NCBI GenBank assembly: GCA_013397455.1
Contig: VYZB01000116.1
Span: 1-64,000, forward strand
Length of the DNA: 64,000 nucleotides
DNA from: Crotophaga sulcirostris
Lineage: Eukaryota > Chordata > Aves > Cuculiformes > Crotophagidae
Direction: 5' to 3'
The notes below the pieces were generated by a model, which was given only the letters and a program-made list of their open reading frames with translations, searched no databases and was not told the origin of the DNA. Made by a program: the position numbers and the translations under genes. Of this stretch, positions 38,044 through 50,530 are shown piece after piece; positions within the stretch are counted from its first letter, which is position 1, and each line of letters opens with the position of its first letter.

Positions 38044-38048
38044 CTTGT
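38044..38048 (+). repeat. Target-site duplication, left copy (cttgt)
   Basis: The five bases flanking the LTR on the left are cttgt; on the right (38603-38607) they are cttat. One mismatch in five is compatible with an old 5-bp duplication made at integration. Confidence 0.6.
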
Positions 38049-38602
38049 TGTTGTGGTTTAACCCCGGCAGGCAGTGGAGCACCACAGAGCCACTCTGTCA
38101 CTCCCTTCCAGTAGGATGGGGGAGAGAATCGGAAGGGTAAAAACTGAGGGAACTCATGGGTTGAGATAAGGACTGTTCAGTAAATAAAGCAAAACCTTTA
38201 CACACAACCAAAGAAATATACAGAATTAATTCACTACTTCCCATTGGCAGGCAGATTTTCAGCTATTCCCAGGAAAGCAAGGCTCCATCATGTGTTAACT
38301 GAGAAAACAAACACCATAACTCCGAATGTCCTACCTTCCTCCTTCTTTTCCTGAGCTTTCATTGCTGAGCACAATGGCATATGGAATGGGATATTTCTTT
38401 GGTCAGCTGGAGTCAGCTGTCCCAGCTGTGTCCCCTCCAAGCTTCTTGTGCAACCTCAGCAAGAGAAGCAGAAAATGCCTTGACGCTGTATAAGCGATGC
38501 TCAGCAATTATTAAAACAACCCTGTGTTATCACAAATTCAAACATAGTCCCTTACAAGCCACTGTGAAGAAAATTAACTTAATCTCAACCAAAATCAGTA
38601 CA
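38049..38602 (-). mobile_element. Solo LTR of an avian endogenous retrovirus (ERVL-like), copy A
   Basis: A 554-bp element bounded by TG...CA: 'tgttgtggtttaacccc' on the left and 'accaaaatcagtaca' on the right. Internal blocks include 'ggatgggggagagaatcgga', 'tgggttgagataagga', 'aactccgaatgtcct', 'tttggtcagctggagtcagc' and 'gaagaaaattaactta'. They match an LTR family I remember as abundant in passerines and other Neoaves. In that family the promoter and polyadenylation signals lie on the strand opposite to this one, so I place it on the minus strand. The TATA and polyA positions are mutated here. There is no internal gag-pol-env sequence on either side, so it is a solo LTR left by LTR-LTR recombination. 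Flanking 5-bp repeats suit ERVL-type integrases. Confidence 0.88.
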
Positions 38603-38607
38603 CTTAT
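38603..38607 (+). repeat. Target-site duplication, right copy (cttat)
   Basis: Partner of 38044-38048, with one mismatch. Confidence 0.6.
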
Positions 38608-41600
38608 TTAGACTGAAATGTTTATATTTTAGGCTTATCCCTACTAAGGATTTATGCAGAACTTTTTATAGGGATATATTCACTTGTATCCCGAAGAACT
38701 ATGTGATATTTTTTTTTTTTAATTTTGTTTCCCAGTATTTTCTGTGGCAATTGAATTAAGTATTAGTATTACAGTGATGACTTGCCTCTCCAAATAAGCT
38801 TTTGTTGGAGATCTTCACCAACATATTCCTTTACCACCAAGCCTAAAGTTCCAAGCTCTTCATTTGTCTCACAGAGTGCTACATAGCCTTACCCAATGTA
38901 TGATAGCATCTTTCTCCATGAGTTTGGTCCTGAGCTTTTGAAATACCGAGTTTAACTGATCTTCTTGACTCTAATGATGTAAGTGGGGATTTAGATAATT
39001 GAGCATTTTATTGGTTTAGACTCCTTCACTTCTTTAATCTCAGAAGATTTCTTCCAGTCACACACAGTCAGCAGGGTACGAGCCTTTTTAACATACACTT
39101 TTAGGCAGTTTCAAACATCTGACTTCCAGCCTTCTTATATCTATGAATTTTCTTTCTCTTGGTACAAACCAACTACTCAATAGGTCCCAAAATAACTTTC
39201 CACCTTTTACCCAGAATTTTTTTTGTTTATCACCAACAGTAAATTACAGCGTTATGGTTCATCATGTGATCTTGCACTATTCTTGTTAATTATACAGTGC
39301 GATAATCACAAGCTGACAGTTGTAAAATAGATGAAGTGGAGCAATGCCTTAAGTCCATGCTATATTCCCTGGGTTGCTGTTAATATGGATAACAGAATTA
39401 CCAAAAATATTTTAAAAAAACAGCAAGCTGTTTGTTGTTTGTTTTTTTATAGTTTGATGCCTAGTAGACAAAAATCTAACCCACATACTGCTGGGGAGGA
39501 GAATGCTGATACAAAATAAACTTAAAACAAAAAACCCTACAGTATCCTGTCCAGTAAGTTTCCAGTAAAGCTGTCTGACCTCCAAGGGAAAATGAATAAA
39601 AAGAAAATAGATAAGCAGTGCAAAAGTAAAAAACTCAGAATTCACAGATAACACACCTGCAGAAATTATATTGCTGAAACTGGAAAACCTCGAAAACAAC
39701 AAATATAGAAATAATAGCACAAAAGCAGGTGCTCTGGTGTTGGGTAAGAAGGTTTTAGTGAAGGTATAAGTACCCTTAATTACTTTTTTCCACATTTAAA
39801 AAGCTTCCTTTCCTTAATGATTATCCTCATGTGTTTTCACCAGAAAAATAACTCCAGAAAATATTCCAAGCTTCTGGAAATCTTCCACAATCAAAATAAA
39901 AATAAATTAAAAATCAGGTAAACCTTGTGATTTGCAGCAAGACAATCCAACACAAAAGTATGAGCCAACATGGCATTCTTATGTGGTCATGTAGTGCAAC
40001 TGAGGGGAGTTTGAATAATTTAGAAGAAGAGTTAGTTAAAACAGTCTCTTTAAATTACAAGAATAAATCTTGAACCATTTCCAAGGATTTTAAAAGGAAG
40101 CCATTACTCATTTTCTTCTCCTCCATCTTTAGAAAATAAAGCATCCCACTAAAAACATGCATATGAAAACAAGAACTACCTTTCCAGTGTATCACAAAAG
40201 GTATCCAAATGTACCAACCTATTGGCTATTGAACATCAATGACTAGAAAAAAAATATGGTTGGTGACCTATCTGCTCAGATGCAGACAGGGCAGATCATC
40301 ACAGGACAGAAGTGGGGCCTCTAGAGAAAATCAATTAAATTTAAATCTGATGCCAGTGAAACCTTTCCCAGTGTAAACATAGGCACATTGAGCACAGGTG
40401 CTGATGTTCTTCCAGCAGCAGCAGCACCCCAGCTAACCACTACAAGAGTGCCTCCAAAACCCTCCTTGGCAAAACAACCTGGATTCTATCAAGTGGGGAC
40501 CTCCAGATACACACGTATGACCTTGGAGAACAGAGAGCAGGGATCTCTGGGGGCACATGTGCAACCTTACTGAGGTTTCTTTCCTACATTCACATCAGGG
40601 GTTGCAGGGAGCAGCACAGGCACATGTAGTGCTGGAACACCTGCATCTCCCATGGAAAGGTGGTCCTTGTAGGGACAATATCCTATAGTGATAGAGATGC
40701 TGGTAATCCACAAAACCTGCATGTTGGGGGTGATGCATGTAGCATGTGAACCTGCAAGTGTTTGCGTGCATATAGGTGTGATTAAAACTTCTCAGGACTT
40801 GTTTTAGAAGGTTGTTTAGAAATTTGTAGGTGTCCATTAGCATTCTGTGGTTAGTATTGCGGTTTGTCAATTGTCTTGCTGATACAGATCCTGAATACAT
40901 AGTTCACTGATTGCAAGTTAATTACATGCTGTTAATAAATCAATAAACTGCTTCAATTCTATTCTAACTTTAACTACATGAACTGAGCAGTTTTACCCTG
41001 CGACAGGCATCACAGGAGTGCTTTATGCTTGTGTGGCTTTTTTGGGGTTATTTTTTTAGTAGAGGCAAAATTGAACTTTTTTCACACCGAACCAATTAAA
41101 AGAGCTAGAGGGGTGCCCAGTCCAGAGTGATACTTTGGATATTATTTATCAGTTTGGACTCAAAACACACCTTTATGATTATGACATGATTTCAGAGCTC
41201 AGCCAGAACAAACCTGAACCTGTTCAAAATGCTAGCAAAGCAAGACCACATTCACTTCACATTTGTCACATTAAAAAAAAATAATTTGTGAAAACTTTGT
41301 ATAAGTGGATATCAATGAGAAGAAAAATTAATAAGAACGTCTGCTGTGTCTTACAGTCAAAAGGAAACTTAGACCATTTTTTTCCCCCCAGAAATAAACT
41401 AGATTAGAGAACTGAGGATTCATAACTTGCAGTCAGATTGGGCCAATGAAATTTGCTCTGAAATACTTAGATGACAAATGAAAGTTATTTCAGTGCTCTC
41501 TAGGCTGCACTGGAACACGAATCAAATCATATATTGCTCACAAAAAGGCTTTGCCTAAGCACTGTCCAAAGTAGGTCTGGGCAATGAACTATAGCCTTCA

Positions 41601-42054
41601 GCACCTTAAATAGTGAAGTGTGTGTAGAACCATGCAACCACTGTAAGCAGTTCTACTAATCAGGAAGGACATATCAAGTGAAATTCTGATGGGGTCTCTT
41701 GTGGGTCTGCTGCTGCTCAGCATTTCCAGTAGTGAGCATACTTACATGTATGGGCACCATCTGACACCACTGTCTCATGTTCAGCTTGTGATCTACTAAG
41801 TGGGTAAGATCCTCTACAAAAGAATGGGTACTGACTCAATAACTTCTTCCCCTGTTTTATATACTGAAGAATTATCAGAATTTTCTTGAGAAGCTGGACG
41901 AACAATCTGAAAAATAAGTTGAATATAATGACACACGATGTACTAAGGTGTATAAAGAGCAATAGCATTTGTACAATATGAAATCGTTCTTTCATTTTCT
42001 CAGCACTGCACACTGTGCTCAGTCTCAGCAAGCAAACTGTGTTTCCTTTTCTGA
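38608..42054. other. Non-coding stretch, nothing recognised
   Basis: AT-rich. Open frames of up to 127 codons (39412-39795, minus) are hydrophobic by composition and show no family features. The patch 41690-41730 faintly resembles a CR1 reverse-transcriptase segment, but this is too weak to call. Confidence 0.55.
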
Positions 42055-42440
42055 AGTGTATTTCAGAAAAAATGTGGACCAGTTTCAAAAGGAGCTAAAG
42101 GAGACCAACCGGGAATTATCAGCTATCTAGAAAGCAAGACAGATGAGGAGAATTTGAAACAATTGGAGTAGTTTAGTTTATGGAAGAGAAGACTGAGAGC
42201 AGACATAATAACATAAAAAGTAGCTGTAGAGAGTAAAGGACTAGACTGTTCATGTCCCCTGTGGTAACAGCAAGGGTAATGGGTTTAAGTTTGTTCAATA
42301 GAGATTGAGCTTCAACTGTGAGGAAAGAAAATCTATGAGTCCTGTCACCAAGTTTAAGGAAGCTGTGTTTTAAAGAGCACATCTGTGAGGAACAGTCGAG
42401 GACAGTTAATCTTGTATTGGGGCTGCAGAATAGATAAGAT
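42055..42440 (+). mobile_element. Ancient CR1 fragment (crocodile/turtle-like type)
   Basis: Ordered similarity to the ORF2 C-terminal region of old CR1 families: 'cagaaaaaatgtggaccagt', 'gctaaaggagaccaaccggg', 'gatgaggagaatttgaaaca', 'tagtttagtttatggaagag', 'aagactgagagcagacataa', 'gggtttaagtttgttcaata' and 'cttcaactgtgaggaaagaa'. All reading frames are interrupted. The divergence suggests an insertion much older than the CR1s with intact tails. The right boundary is approximate. Confidence 0.75.
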
Positions 42441-44654
42441 GAATTCTTTATCTTCTTTCACTCCCAGTTTTTTTTTTGATCACAGAGTTCTTCTGGATCT
42501 CATGTAATTCGCAGCTACTGGAAACCTTCCTGTGGCTCGCAGTGTTCCCATTACCAGGTCTGCATCTTCTGTTCCATCTGCAACAACATGTCATAGTGCT
42601 CTGACGATAGTGTCTGAAAAAATCAGTCACAGGCATCTTCCTCCACGCTTCTATCGAGGAATTCATACCATTAGGACTAAATGGAAGGTAAACTCACTTA
42701 CTTAAAAGATGGACCCCCTTCTGAAGTCTGACAAGGGAACTCAAAGAAATCATGTTTAGAAAGACAGAAATTAAAAATGTAATGGCACTATCTGAAATAG
42801 CGGAAATATTGTGAAATAATTTGGATTAATGTGTAAACTACAATCCTTCTATTGCAGAGTTAGCGCTGTAACCTGGAAGACTGGAGGTTATAACACCTCA
42901 CCATCTTATTATATGAAAGAGAAATGTATTTTATAATAGGCAAAATGCAAACTTTTAGAAACTGAGGGGGTTAATAATAAGAAATTATGTTTAATATCGA
43001 GGAAAAATGTAGAAGCATAAAACACCAGCCCTTTAAATAAGGGAAAACTAGGAGTTGAGGAAAGGTGAATGGAAAAGCCTTGATATTTTATCAGCTGAGA
43101 CATGCAGAATGGTATCATGAGGCTGGTTTCTAGCCTTGAATCCACATACAAATTAGCCTTTTATATTCAATATCGTTCTGTTGGTCGGTAGCATGCCATG
43201 TCTGGGTAAATTAGTTTTTAAAAAACACTGCAGTACTGCTATTCAGTGCATAGTCTAACCATGTCAAAAGGTGATGTACTGTGCTTTCACTGTGTTATCT
43301 ACTGATTTACGTCATTGAATTATAAAGCATTTGATACCTTTAATACGGTGGCATGTATTGTTGTTCACAAGAGATATGTATTTACTGTGTAGTCATAGCA
43401 GTATATTTTATTGGAGCATATGTAGCACTGAGGAAATGAACTTTACAAATAAATATTCACTCACGCACAGAACGAGACTTTGCTTCTAGACTGACAGAAT
43501 GCAGCCATAAGATTGTTTAATAATAATGTGATAGAAAGGATCAGGTTCCATTCATAACAATGATAAGCATGACTCATGTTCTGAAACCATACTTTACTTT
43601 ATTCTAGTTCTTTGAATATCTGGTGACTCTCCTAAGGACAAATATCAAGTATCTTCAAAATATTCTTTTTTTATGGGTTACCAAATTTCTAAATTCTGAA
43701 ATATGTTGGGTGAGATGATTACATTTTTCATAGTTTAGCTACACAAGTGAAACAGAATCACTGTTTTCACTGTAGCAGACTTGTTCCAACAGCAATGTTT
43801 AGGGCTAAATTAAAAGCATCCCCTAACTTACAGAGGCATATCAGGGGTAAGAACCCCTTTCAAAACTAGTCCTATTGAACTCACCTCCACTGTCTTTCCA
43901 CAAGCAGGAACATTTCTAGTTGCAGACCAAGAGTAACTTCTGCTATGCTGGCATGTCCTCTTCTGTCTCAGTAAATCATGGCACTGGAATATCTGCATTG
44001 CATCAAGAGAGATGGAAGGCAAAGTGCACTGCTTTTACCAGTTAATAAATAGACATGTGCCTTAATCAGGGATGGAAACAGTGACATAAAACTGAAGGAA
44101 GTAACACCAACAAATCTTTCAGTGATTACTTGTGTCAGACCCTTAATAGTGTTAAGGCATCTAATTACCACAAATTTCAATCAGGGAAGTAGAATATCTC
44201 TGGAGATATGGCTTTAGATACTTTAAACAACCCTGAGAATATGGATCATTGTTCACCTTGTCCTACATTTTTCCCCATTTTTCTTTCTTTCTTATCTCAT
44301 ACTCAGCCATGGCTCACACCTTCCAATTCATTTTGAGATCATTTTCTGATGTCTGTTTCCAAAAGCATTCCAATGGATACTATTTTTCTTGCACGAGTAT
44401 TTAAAAGACAAAAAACAACAGCAAATTAATTCATTATTTTCATTCAAGTATGTTTTTTACCATTTGACCTGCTCTAGCATTGTCACTGAGCACAAAATAC
44501 TCCATTTTGCCAAATACAATTTGAAATGGACTTAGAAATATAAATATTGTTTGATCATTGTCATCTTTTCTCTGATATTAAATGAATGGATATACAAATA
44601 TTCCCTTCCAGAGAAAGGATGGTCTTGAGATTATATCTCAGGAATTTTCAATGA
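42441..44654. other. Non-coding stretch, nothing recognised
   Basis: AT-rich unique sequence with frames of up to 80 codons. No repeat family was identified. Confidence 0.6.
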
Positions 44655-45258
44655 AGGCAAAGCAAAACCTTGGCTGCATCTGCAGGGGTATTACTTGCAA
44701 AGACAGAGATGTGATCATCCCACTCTACTAAGAGCTTATGAGGCTGCGCCTGGAGTACTGTTTTCAGGTTTGGTCCTCACAATTAAAAACAGATGAAGAG
44801 ACTGGAGGCAGTCTAAAGGAGGGCCACAAAGCTGACCAAACGACTGAAGAATCTGCCCTATGAGGAAAGATTGAGGGAATTAGATTTTTTCTTCCAGGGG
44901 AAGAGAAGGGTCAGGGAGAACCTCATCACAGTATGCCTGTACTTAAAGGACAACTACAAAGAGGATGGAGACTGTCTTTTCATAAGGAACCACATGGTGA
45001 AGACAAGGGTCAAAGAGTAGAAGTTACACCAGAAATGGTTTCACCTTGATATAATAAATAATTATTTTACAGTAAAAAAAATGGTTCACCGGAACAACCT
45101 CCCCAGAGATGTGGCAGAGTTCCCATCACTGGAGGTTTTTAAGATGCAATTTCACAAGATGCTAGACAATCTCAACTAGATGCTCTTTCCCACAGAACGT
45201 TGGACCTGATGATCTTTCAAGGCTGCTTTCAACCTGAGCTGTTCAATCATTCTATGAG
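44655..45258 (+). mobile_element. CR1 LINE fragment, ORF2 C-terminus plus 3' end
   Basis: About 600 bases covering 'aaaccttggctgcatctgca', 'tgtgatcatcccactctac', the LRLEYC-like 'aggctgcgcctggagtactg', 'ggagggccacaaagctgacc', 'ccctatgaggaaagattgag', 'gaagagaagggtcagggaga', 'ccggaacaacctccccagag', 'cactggaggtttttaagatg' and the 3' end 'gctttcaacctgagctgttc' with 'attctatgag'. It is the longest CR1 copy in the window and carries several frameshifts and stops. The tail has only about one octamer unit left. Confidence 0.93.
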
Positions 45259-45415
45259 TACCACTATGTACTCTGACACAGCTGCTGGCACCTAAAGTCT
45301 TAGGTTCAGAACATCAAAGTTCTTTAAATTCCTAACTTCTGATAAACCCAATAGGAGTAAAGTGCCCAGAGTAGGATTTATAACTATTTTGTTTAAAATG
45401 AAGACTAACTTAAAC

Positions 45416-45435
45416 TTTTTTTTTTTTTTTTTTTT
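45416..45435 (+). repeat. T homopolymer (20 T)
   Basis: Twenty consecutive T bases followed by 'gctttaaaaaagg'. The length is likely polymorphic. Confidence 0.96.
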
Positions 45436-45637
45436 GCTTTAAAAAAGGAATCTATTAAAAAAAGTCTATTTGTAACAATAAACTCCTGAGGTAAGAATGG
45501 GCTTGTAGCTACTATTCTGTTGCTTCAGTCTTAATAAGGCCTTTGGCTAATACAATATTATAAAGACAAAATTCAATTCATCTAACACCAGTATTGCTTC
45601 TAAAATAGCAATATCCAGTTATGACTATGTATAGAAT

Positions 45638-45655
45638 TTCTAGAAATTTCTAGAA
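45638..45655. promoter_or_regulatory. Perfect four-unit heat-shock-element-like motif
   Basis: TTCTAGAAATTTCTAGAA contains four alternating TTC/GAA units, each separated by exactly two bases, which is the nTTCnnGAAn arrangement bound by HSF trimers. All twelve defining bases fit. It also consists of two overlapping copies of 'tttctagaaa', so a small duplication could have produced it. No promoter or gene is recognisable nearby, so function is unproven. Confidence 0.45.
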
Positions 45656-47231
45656 CATATTGACCCAAAATTTTTTTTTATGTGCATAGTATGGGGAGAG
45701 ACATTCTGTAGTCTGGATTTTTTCTTTTTTTTATTCTTTTTAAATAACTATTATGCATTCTTTTTCCACTAACAATGAGAATGAGTTCCATTTACAGCTT
45801 TATGTATTTTCATGAAAACCAAACCAGACGTTCTCCATGAAAGTGGACATTTTTGCAGGAACATTTTGGTTTAACTGAAAAGCTATTTCATACTATTTAA
45901 TGTGGAAAACCTTTCAGCATGTGCTAGTTCTCACAGTTTTCTAAAAGATTGAAGGATACTTTGCAGACCTCTTCCTGAGAGCCAAAGTGGGAATAACAGA
46001 GTTGATCTTTTATCTTTTTCTTGGCATTCTGTTGTAGTTATCATTAAGCATGACAGTTTTTAAAAGTCTTCTGTTTCAGAATGCCCATTTACAGAACTCA
46101 GTATAAAACCCTGTCTCTCCTGTGAGAGCACAAAGCAGTTTAAAATGCAACCTGATTTAATATAATTGCCATGTTCCAGTCCCTTACCTCTTCACTTAAG
46201 AAAACAACAATTTTTATGAGTTTATTATTTTTCCTTTTTAAATACGTTTTTCAGATAAAGTGTAGCAGCCAGCAATTTCTTTCTCCCTTGATAAAAATAC
46301 AGTGAAAACAAGCTCCCTCTCACACTCACCCTTATTAAAGAAGACACAGAAGGGACACCCATCCTCTCAGGTGAATCAAAGAGAGTTCTGCCAAGGGTAA
46401 CAGAATGAAAAATTTGGGCTTCATGGTTGTAGACAAGCAATTTTCTTCATTCCATTGTTTATTCAATTCATCCCACTTCACAAAGAGCAGCAGATGTTCT
46501 CAGATGATGCATACAAATATCCCACCCTCAAGCCTTCGTCCTCAAAAAACGCATTATAGCATGTGTTCCTAAAGCTCCATCCTAAAGATCCAGCGCGGGG
46601 AGCCAAAGGGAAGACACTGAATCCTCTATCTCCAGATCTCTGGTCGTGTGTAAGATCCACTGACTTTCCTATTTAGATGCATAGTCCCTATTAAAGCAGG
46701 TAAAAATTGTTCCTCCCCCTTTTACAAAATATCACTGGTGGTAATAATAACAATAAATGTATTTATACCACTAGCAACAAGAAGACCATTAAGGGAAATA
46801 GAATTGTTGCTAGTGTTGGTAAATCTACAGTTCCCCAAAGTCTATTAGATACTCAACAGAAATACATCAAAGCCAATAGTCAGCCAAATTCTCTATTACC
46901 AAATCCAAATGCTTTAAAATTAATAAACTGGACCTTCTTCCTGAAGTCCTTATTGGATTCACCCAATGAAATTACGAAAGTGGTATAAATATTTGAGGAT
47001 GTGCAGAAGTATACAATACATGTAATGAGTTCTATTCATTTTTTGTATATGAATCCTTCAGAATTTACTGAAGCCACGTTTCAGCTCTACTCCTCTGCGA
47101 AGTCAAGATGCAGATTTTTAAAAAAAGCTTGAGATTCTCACCTAAACACATGCCCTGCAGCCAAGATTTTAAGAAATGCATAGCAAATAGCAAGACTACC
47201 AATAAAGTTTGAGTTGACAACCCTGTAAAAA
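45656..47231. other. Non-coding stretch, nothing recognised
   Basis: AT-rich, with T runs around 45720-45745. Small open frames of up to 93 codons (46707-46988) show no domain. Confidence 0.6.
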
Positions 47232-47294
47232 TCAGCATTGTCCTGTTGAAGTCAGTGGAGTTATACTGATTTTGTACTAGCTGAGGATCTTGTC
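47232..47294 (+). repeat. Fragment of an ancient sauropsid interspersed repeat
   Basis: 'tgaagtcagtggagttatac' followed by 'tgattttgtactagctgagg' and 'atcttgtcc' closely matches a motif I remember from many turtle, crocodile and bird loci ('gaagtcagtggagttacac', 'cagctgaggatctggcc'). The family name is uncertain. Only this ~60-base core is recognisable. Confidence 0.5.
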
Positions 47295-48563
47295 CGTTGT
47301 TTCCACAGCAAATAATTTATGGTCTAATTAAGAAATTATTGCTCGGTCAGCACTAAGCAATGCAGCAGGTAGGGAATGAGAGTTTTAGAGAGGATGTCTC
47401 TCTTTAGTCTATGTAGCAACCAGCATTACAGGCCAAATTGTTCTAGCAAAAACATGGACAACAGCTTGTACAGCTGCAGCTGTCACATAAATTAGACAAT
47501 TTTTTTTAACCTTTGAGGCTCTTTCTCTCAAATCTCTACAATTACAGTCTAATTCAGTATTTCTGGAACCCAACAGCAAGCCGTGATGTACTTGCATGAA
47601 AGATTATGGGCAACCACAGCCTAGGGCAAGCAAGAACCATTTCTGCCTTTCTGCTGCACATAGGAAGAAATTTTTAAGTTAATATGACGTGCCTCCTTCC
47701 AGTTTCCAACAGTGAGCTTCTCCTGGCTCAATAAAAAAAATGAGCTTTATTACAGCACTGTCAAAATCACAACTGAATTTGGAGCCTCTGAGTTGGTCCT
47801 CTGCCTATAGAGGTGCAGCAGATAAGCCCATCAGACCATATCAGGCTCAGCAAGCCCTGTGACACTTCCAGTCACTGCTAGACAGCACTAAAGAGAAGGA
47901 TGAAGCCAGCTGAGTTAGTGGAAGAGGATAAGAACAAGAATGCTTAAAGTTAGCGTTCAAATATTTGTTCATACAAACCTCTATAAAGGCTTCAGACCAG
48001 TGTGAACCACATGTAGAACAAGACATCAAAACAGTCCAGGGAATACTGATGCAGTATTGAAGATTAATTTGGCTTGCTTCTCCTAACAGGACAACCTTAT
48101 TCTTCTCTAAGTATACTGTAGATTCTGAATTGCTGACAGAGACTACGAAGACTTTGAAATATAAATTCTGCAGAAACAACTGTAGTGCTGGGAAATACAG
48201 CACACCAGTGTTGCAGAGGTGGGAGAAGCAATAGGAGCAGTATTAATCTTAATGATTGTTTGACCAGTCTTGATCCTTATGAAAGACAGCATAGTTCCCA
48301 CAAAATTTTTTATGAAAGAGCAAAAAAAAATATTGCATCACTGCTGGGTGAAACCTTGATGATTAAAAAAAAAAAAGTCTTAAAATAATCTAAACAACAG
48401 GAAGAAAGCACTGTGAAAGAGGAACTGGTGGCTGTACTGAGCAAACTGGGGACAATGTGCCATTGAGAACCTTGACCAATGTCAATAAGAAGATGACTAA
48501 ACAAGTCACAGAAAATGTTAATAATGCCTTAGAGGAATAGATGTTAAGTACACGAGGAATGTA
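47295..48563. other. Non-coding stretch, nothing recognised
   Basis: The longest frame is 118 codons on the minus strand (47847-48203), without a recognisable domain. No named repeat was seen. Confidence 0.6.
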
Positions 48564-48983
48564 CTTGCCCTATGAGGACAGGCTGAGAAAGTTGAAGTTG
48601 TTCAGCCTGGAGAAGAGAAAGCTCTCAGGAGACCTTATAGGAGCCTTCCAGTACTTAAAGGGGGCTTGGGGAAAGCTGGGGAGTGGTTCTTTATCAGGGA
48701 GTGCAGGGATAGGATGAGGGGTAATGGTTTTAAGATGAAAGAGGGGAAATCTAGATTAGATATTAGGAAGAAATTTTTTACTGTGGCGGTGATGAGGCAC
48801 TGGAACAGTCATGGGTGCCCCATCTCTTGTGGTGTTCAAGACCAGGTTCAATGAGGCTTTGAGCAACCTGATCTGGTCAAAATTGTCCTTGCCCATAGCT
48901 GGGGGGTTGGAACTTTTTATTATCTTTAAGGTCTCTTTCAACCCAAACCATTCTGTGATTCTATGATACTATGATTCTATGAA
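48564..48983 (+). mobile_element. CR1 LINE 3' end with octamer tail
   Basis: Starts at 'cttgccctatgaggacag' and runs through 'ttcagcctggagaagagaaa', 'ggagaccttataggagcctt', the ORF2 C-terminal SRLDIRKKFF frame near 48748-48780, 'aggcactggaacagtcatgg', 'tcaaccc' and several ATTCTATG-type tail units ('attctgtgattctatgatac', 'tatgattctatgaat'). The ORF2 frame is broken upstream. The clear tail marks an authentic 3' terminus. Confidence 0.95.
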
Positions 48984-50229
48984 TCTGAAAAATCTTTATT
49001 ATACTGCAAAGTGAGAACTGAAAATCATAGCAGAAAATAAAATAAACTGCTATCAGAAAAAAAAAAAGTATTACATGATCTAGATTAGTCAAAATCCAAT
49101 GACTAAGTCAGTTTGACCGTAAATCAGTGGCTAGTCAACAGAAACTGAAAAGCTGATTGAGACAATGGAAATTATTCAGAAGAGTAGGAATTCTATACTT
49201 CAGCTTTGTGACAGACAAGGAGTAATGAAACCAGAAACTGCTGGGATGGTGCATAATATTATACATAAGATTACTCATAAAAACAACTATATTAGCATAA
49301 AAACATTTTAAAATCAGAAAAATACATGGTATATGTGAGGTAAAGGGATGAAAACGTATCATGATAATTCATATTTGAACAGAAACCAGAGGGAAGCAGT
49401 TAGAATCCACATTTAGGTACAGTTTAACAAATTTGCACCCTTGACTTCTCTACAACAAACTGAAGTAGAGCTATGTTTGCATAGTGAATTTACATGGAAA
49501 AGAAGCTGCTCTACCTGAAATAGTTGATTAAGAAAAGTGTAGAAACACTACAAGGTGATATTATAAATATTTAAGAGCACTTAAATTCTGATGAATAAAT
49601 AAAGATATTACAAAGCTATTCTGGTTTGGACAAACAGCAAGCTCTTTGGGAAGGGGGAGTTAATGGTACAAAATATGGCCAAGGTAGTGAAAAAAACATT
49701 CCATCATAAATACAAAGAATTTTATGACAGTATTACATTAGACAAAGATTAATATAAAAAGAAGTTGGGCAGAGGAACCAGACTAGATTTAACATTTTTT
49801 TGCAAGGAAGATGAATTTCAGGTGAACAGGTTGATAGAAACAGTACAACAGGCTGAAAGTGAACTAGAATTTCCTGGAACAGATTTCTCTTGTGACAGAC
49901 TACTCTTGAAGAAGTAGAAAATGGACTGAGTGTATCTTGGATAAAGTTCTAACACTAAAGGAATGAAATGTCACACAGAGTAAGTCACTGTGAAGACAAC
50001 AATGTGAGATTTGTAGTTAGAAATAGATGGAGAGAAGGCTAACAGAGATACATACAGATTTACAAAAGGCAGTGTCAAGTTTTAAACGGAATGCAAACCT
50101 GAGAAAAGAAATTAAGAGCACATTTAGATGTGAAACAATACAATAGATGCGAACCAGTCCGTTAGATGCCTAACATCTCTTTACCATCAGTGGAAAGAAC
50201 AAACAGCTCACAGGAATATGAATGTCTAC
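48984..50229. other. Non-coding stretch, nothing recognised
   Basis: AT-rich. The purine-rich strand between about 49620 and 50120 may be an old unclassified repeat, but I could not match it. Confidence 0.55.
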
Positions 50230-50530
50230 TTCAAGATAAGCTCAAAAATGAAAAGGGGGTTGCCCTCCTGTACGTATCTCCTGCTGTCTAAAGTGCCCTG
50301 TAGGAGGCTCAATGGCACCTGGAAACTGTTGTCCGAATGTAGGCATCCAGCACCATTTATGATACCCTAAGGAATTGTGTCTGGACTTCAGTTGCCACAC
50401 CAGAAAAGCCAGGGGGCTGCATGAATCTGCATAATATCTAACTGCCTTTTGTAGACAACTTGAACAACCTAAGGCACCCATAAAGACCATAGACATTTGT
50501 TTGTATGTACTTAAATTAAGACCCAAAGAA
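50230..50530 (-). repeat. Possible unclassified ancient repeat
   Basis: This block is richer in G and C than its flanks. On the minus strand it reads 'gatgcctacattcgg', then 'aggtgccattgagcctccta' and 'cagggcactttagacagcag'. This resembles the 'gtgcctaaat...' type of old dispersed repeat found in reptile and bird genomes. A 94-codon minus-strand frame (50242-50526) crosses it and has no recognisable domain. The repeat call rests on memory of the style of sequence and is weak. Confidence 0.25.

Noticed and set aside
39412..39795. 127-codon hydrophobic frame on the minus strand
   Set aside because: The hydrophobic character follows from A-rich plus-strand DNA (T-rich when read in reverse). There is no motif or splice context.
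48666..48854. 62-codon open frame
   Set aside because: It is the broken C-terminal end of CR1 ORF2 inside the element at 48564-48983, not a host gene.
49620..50120. Purine-rich stretch suspected to be an old LINE
   Set aside because: No ordered blocks could be matched to any family, and there is no tail or target duplication.
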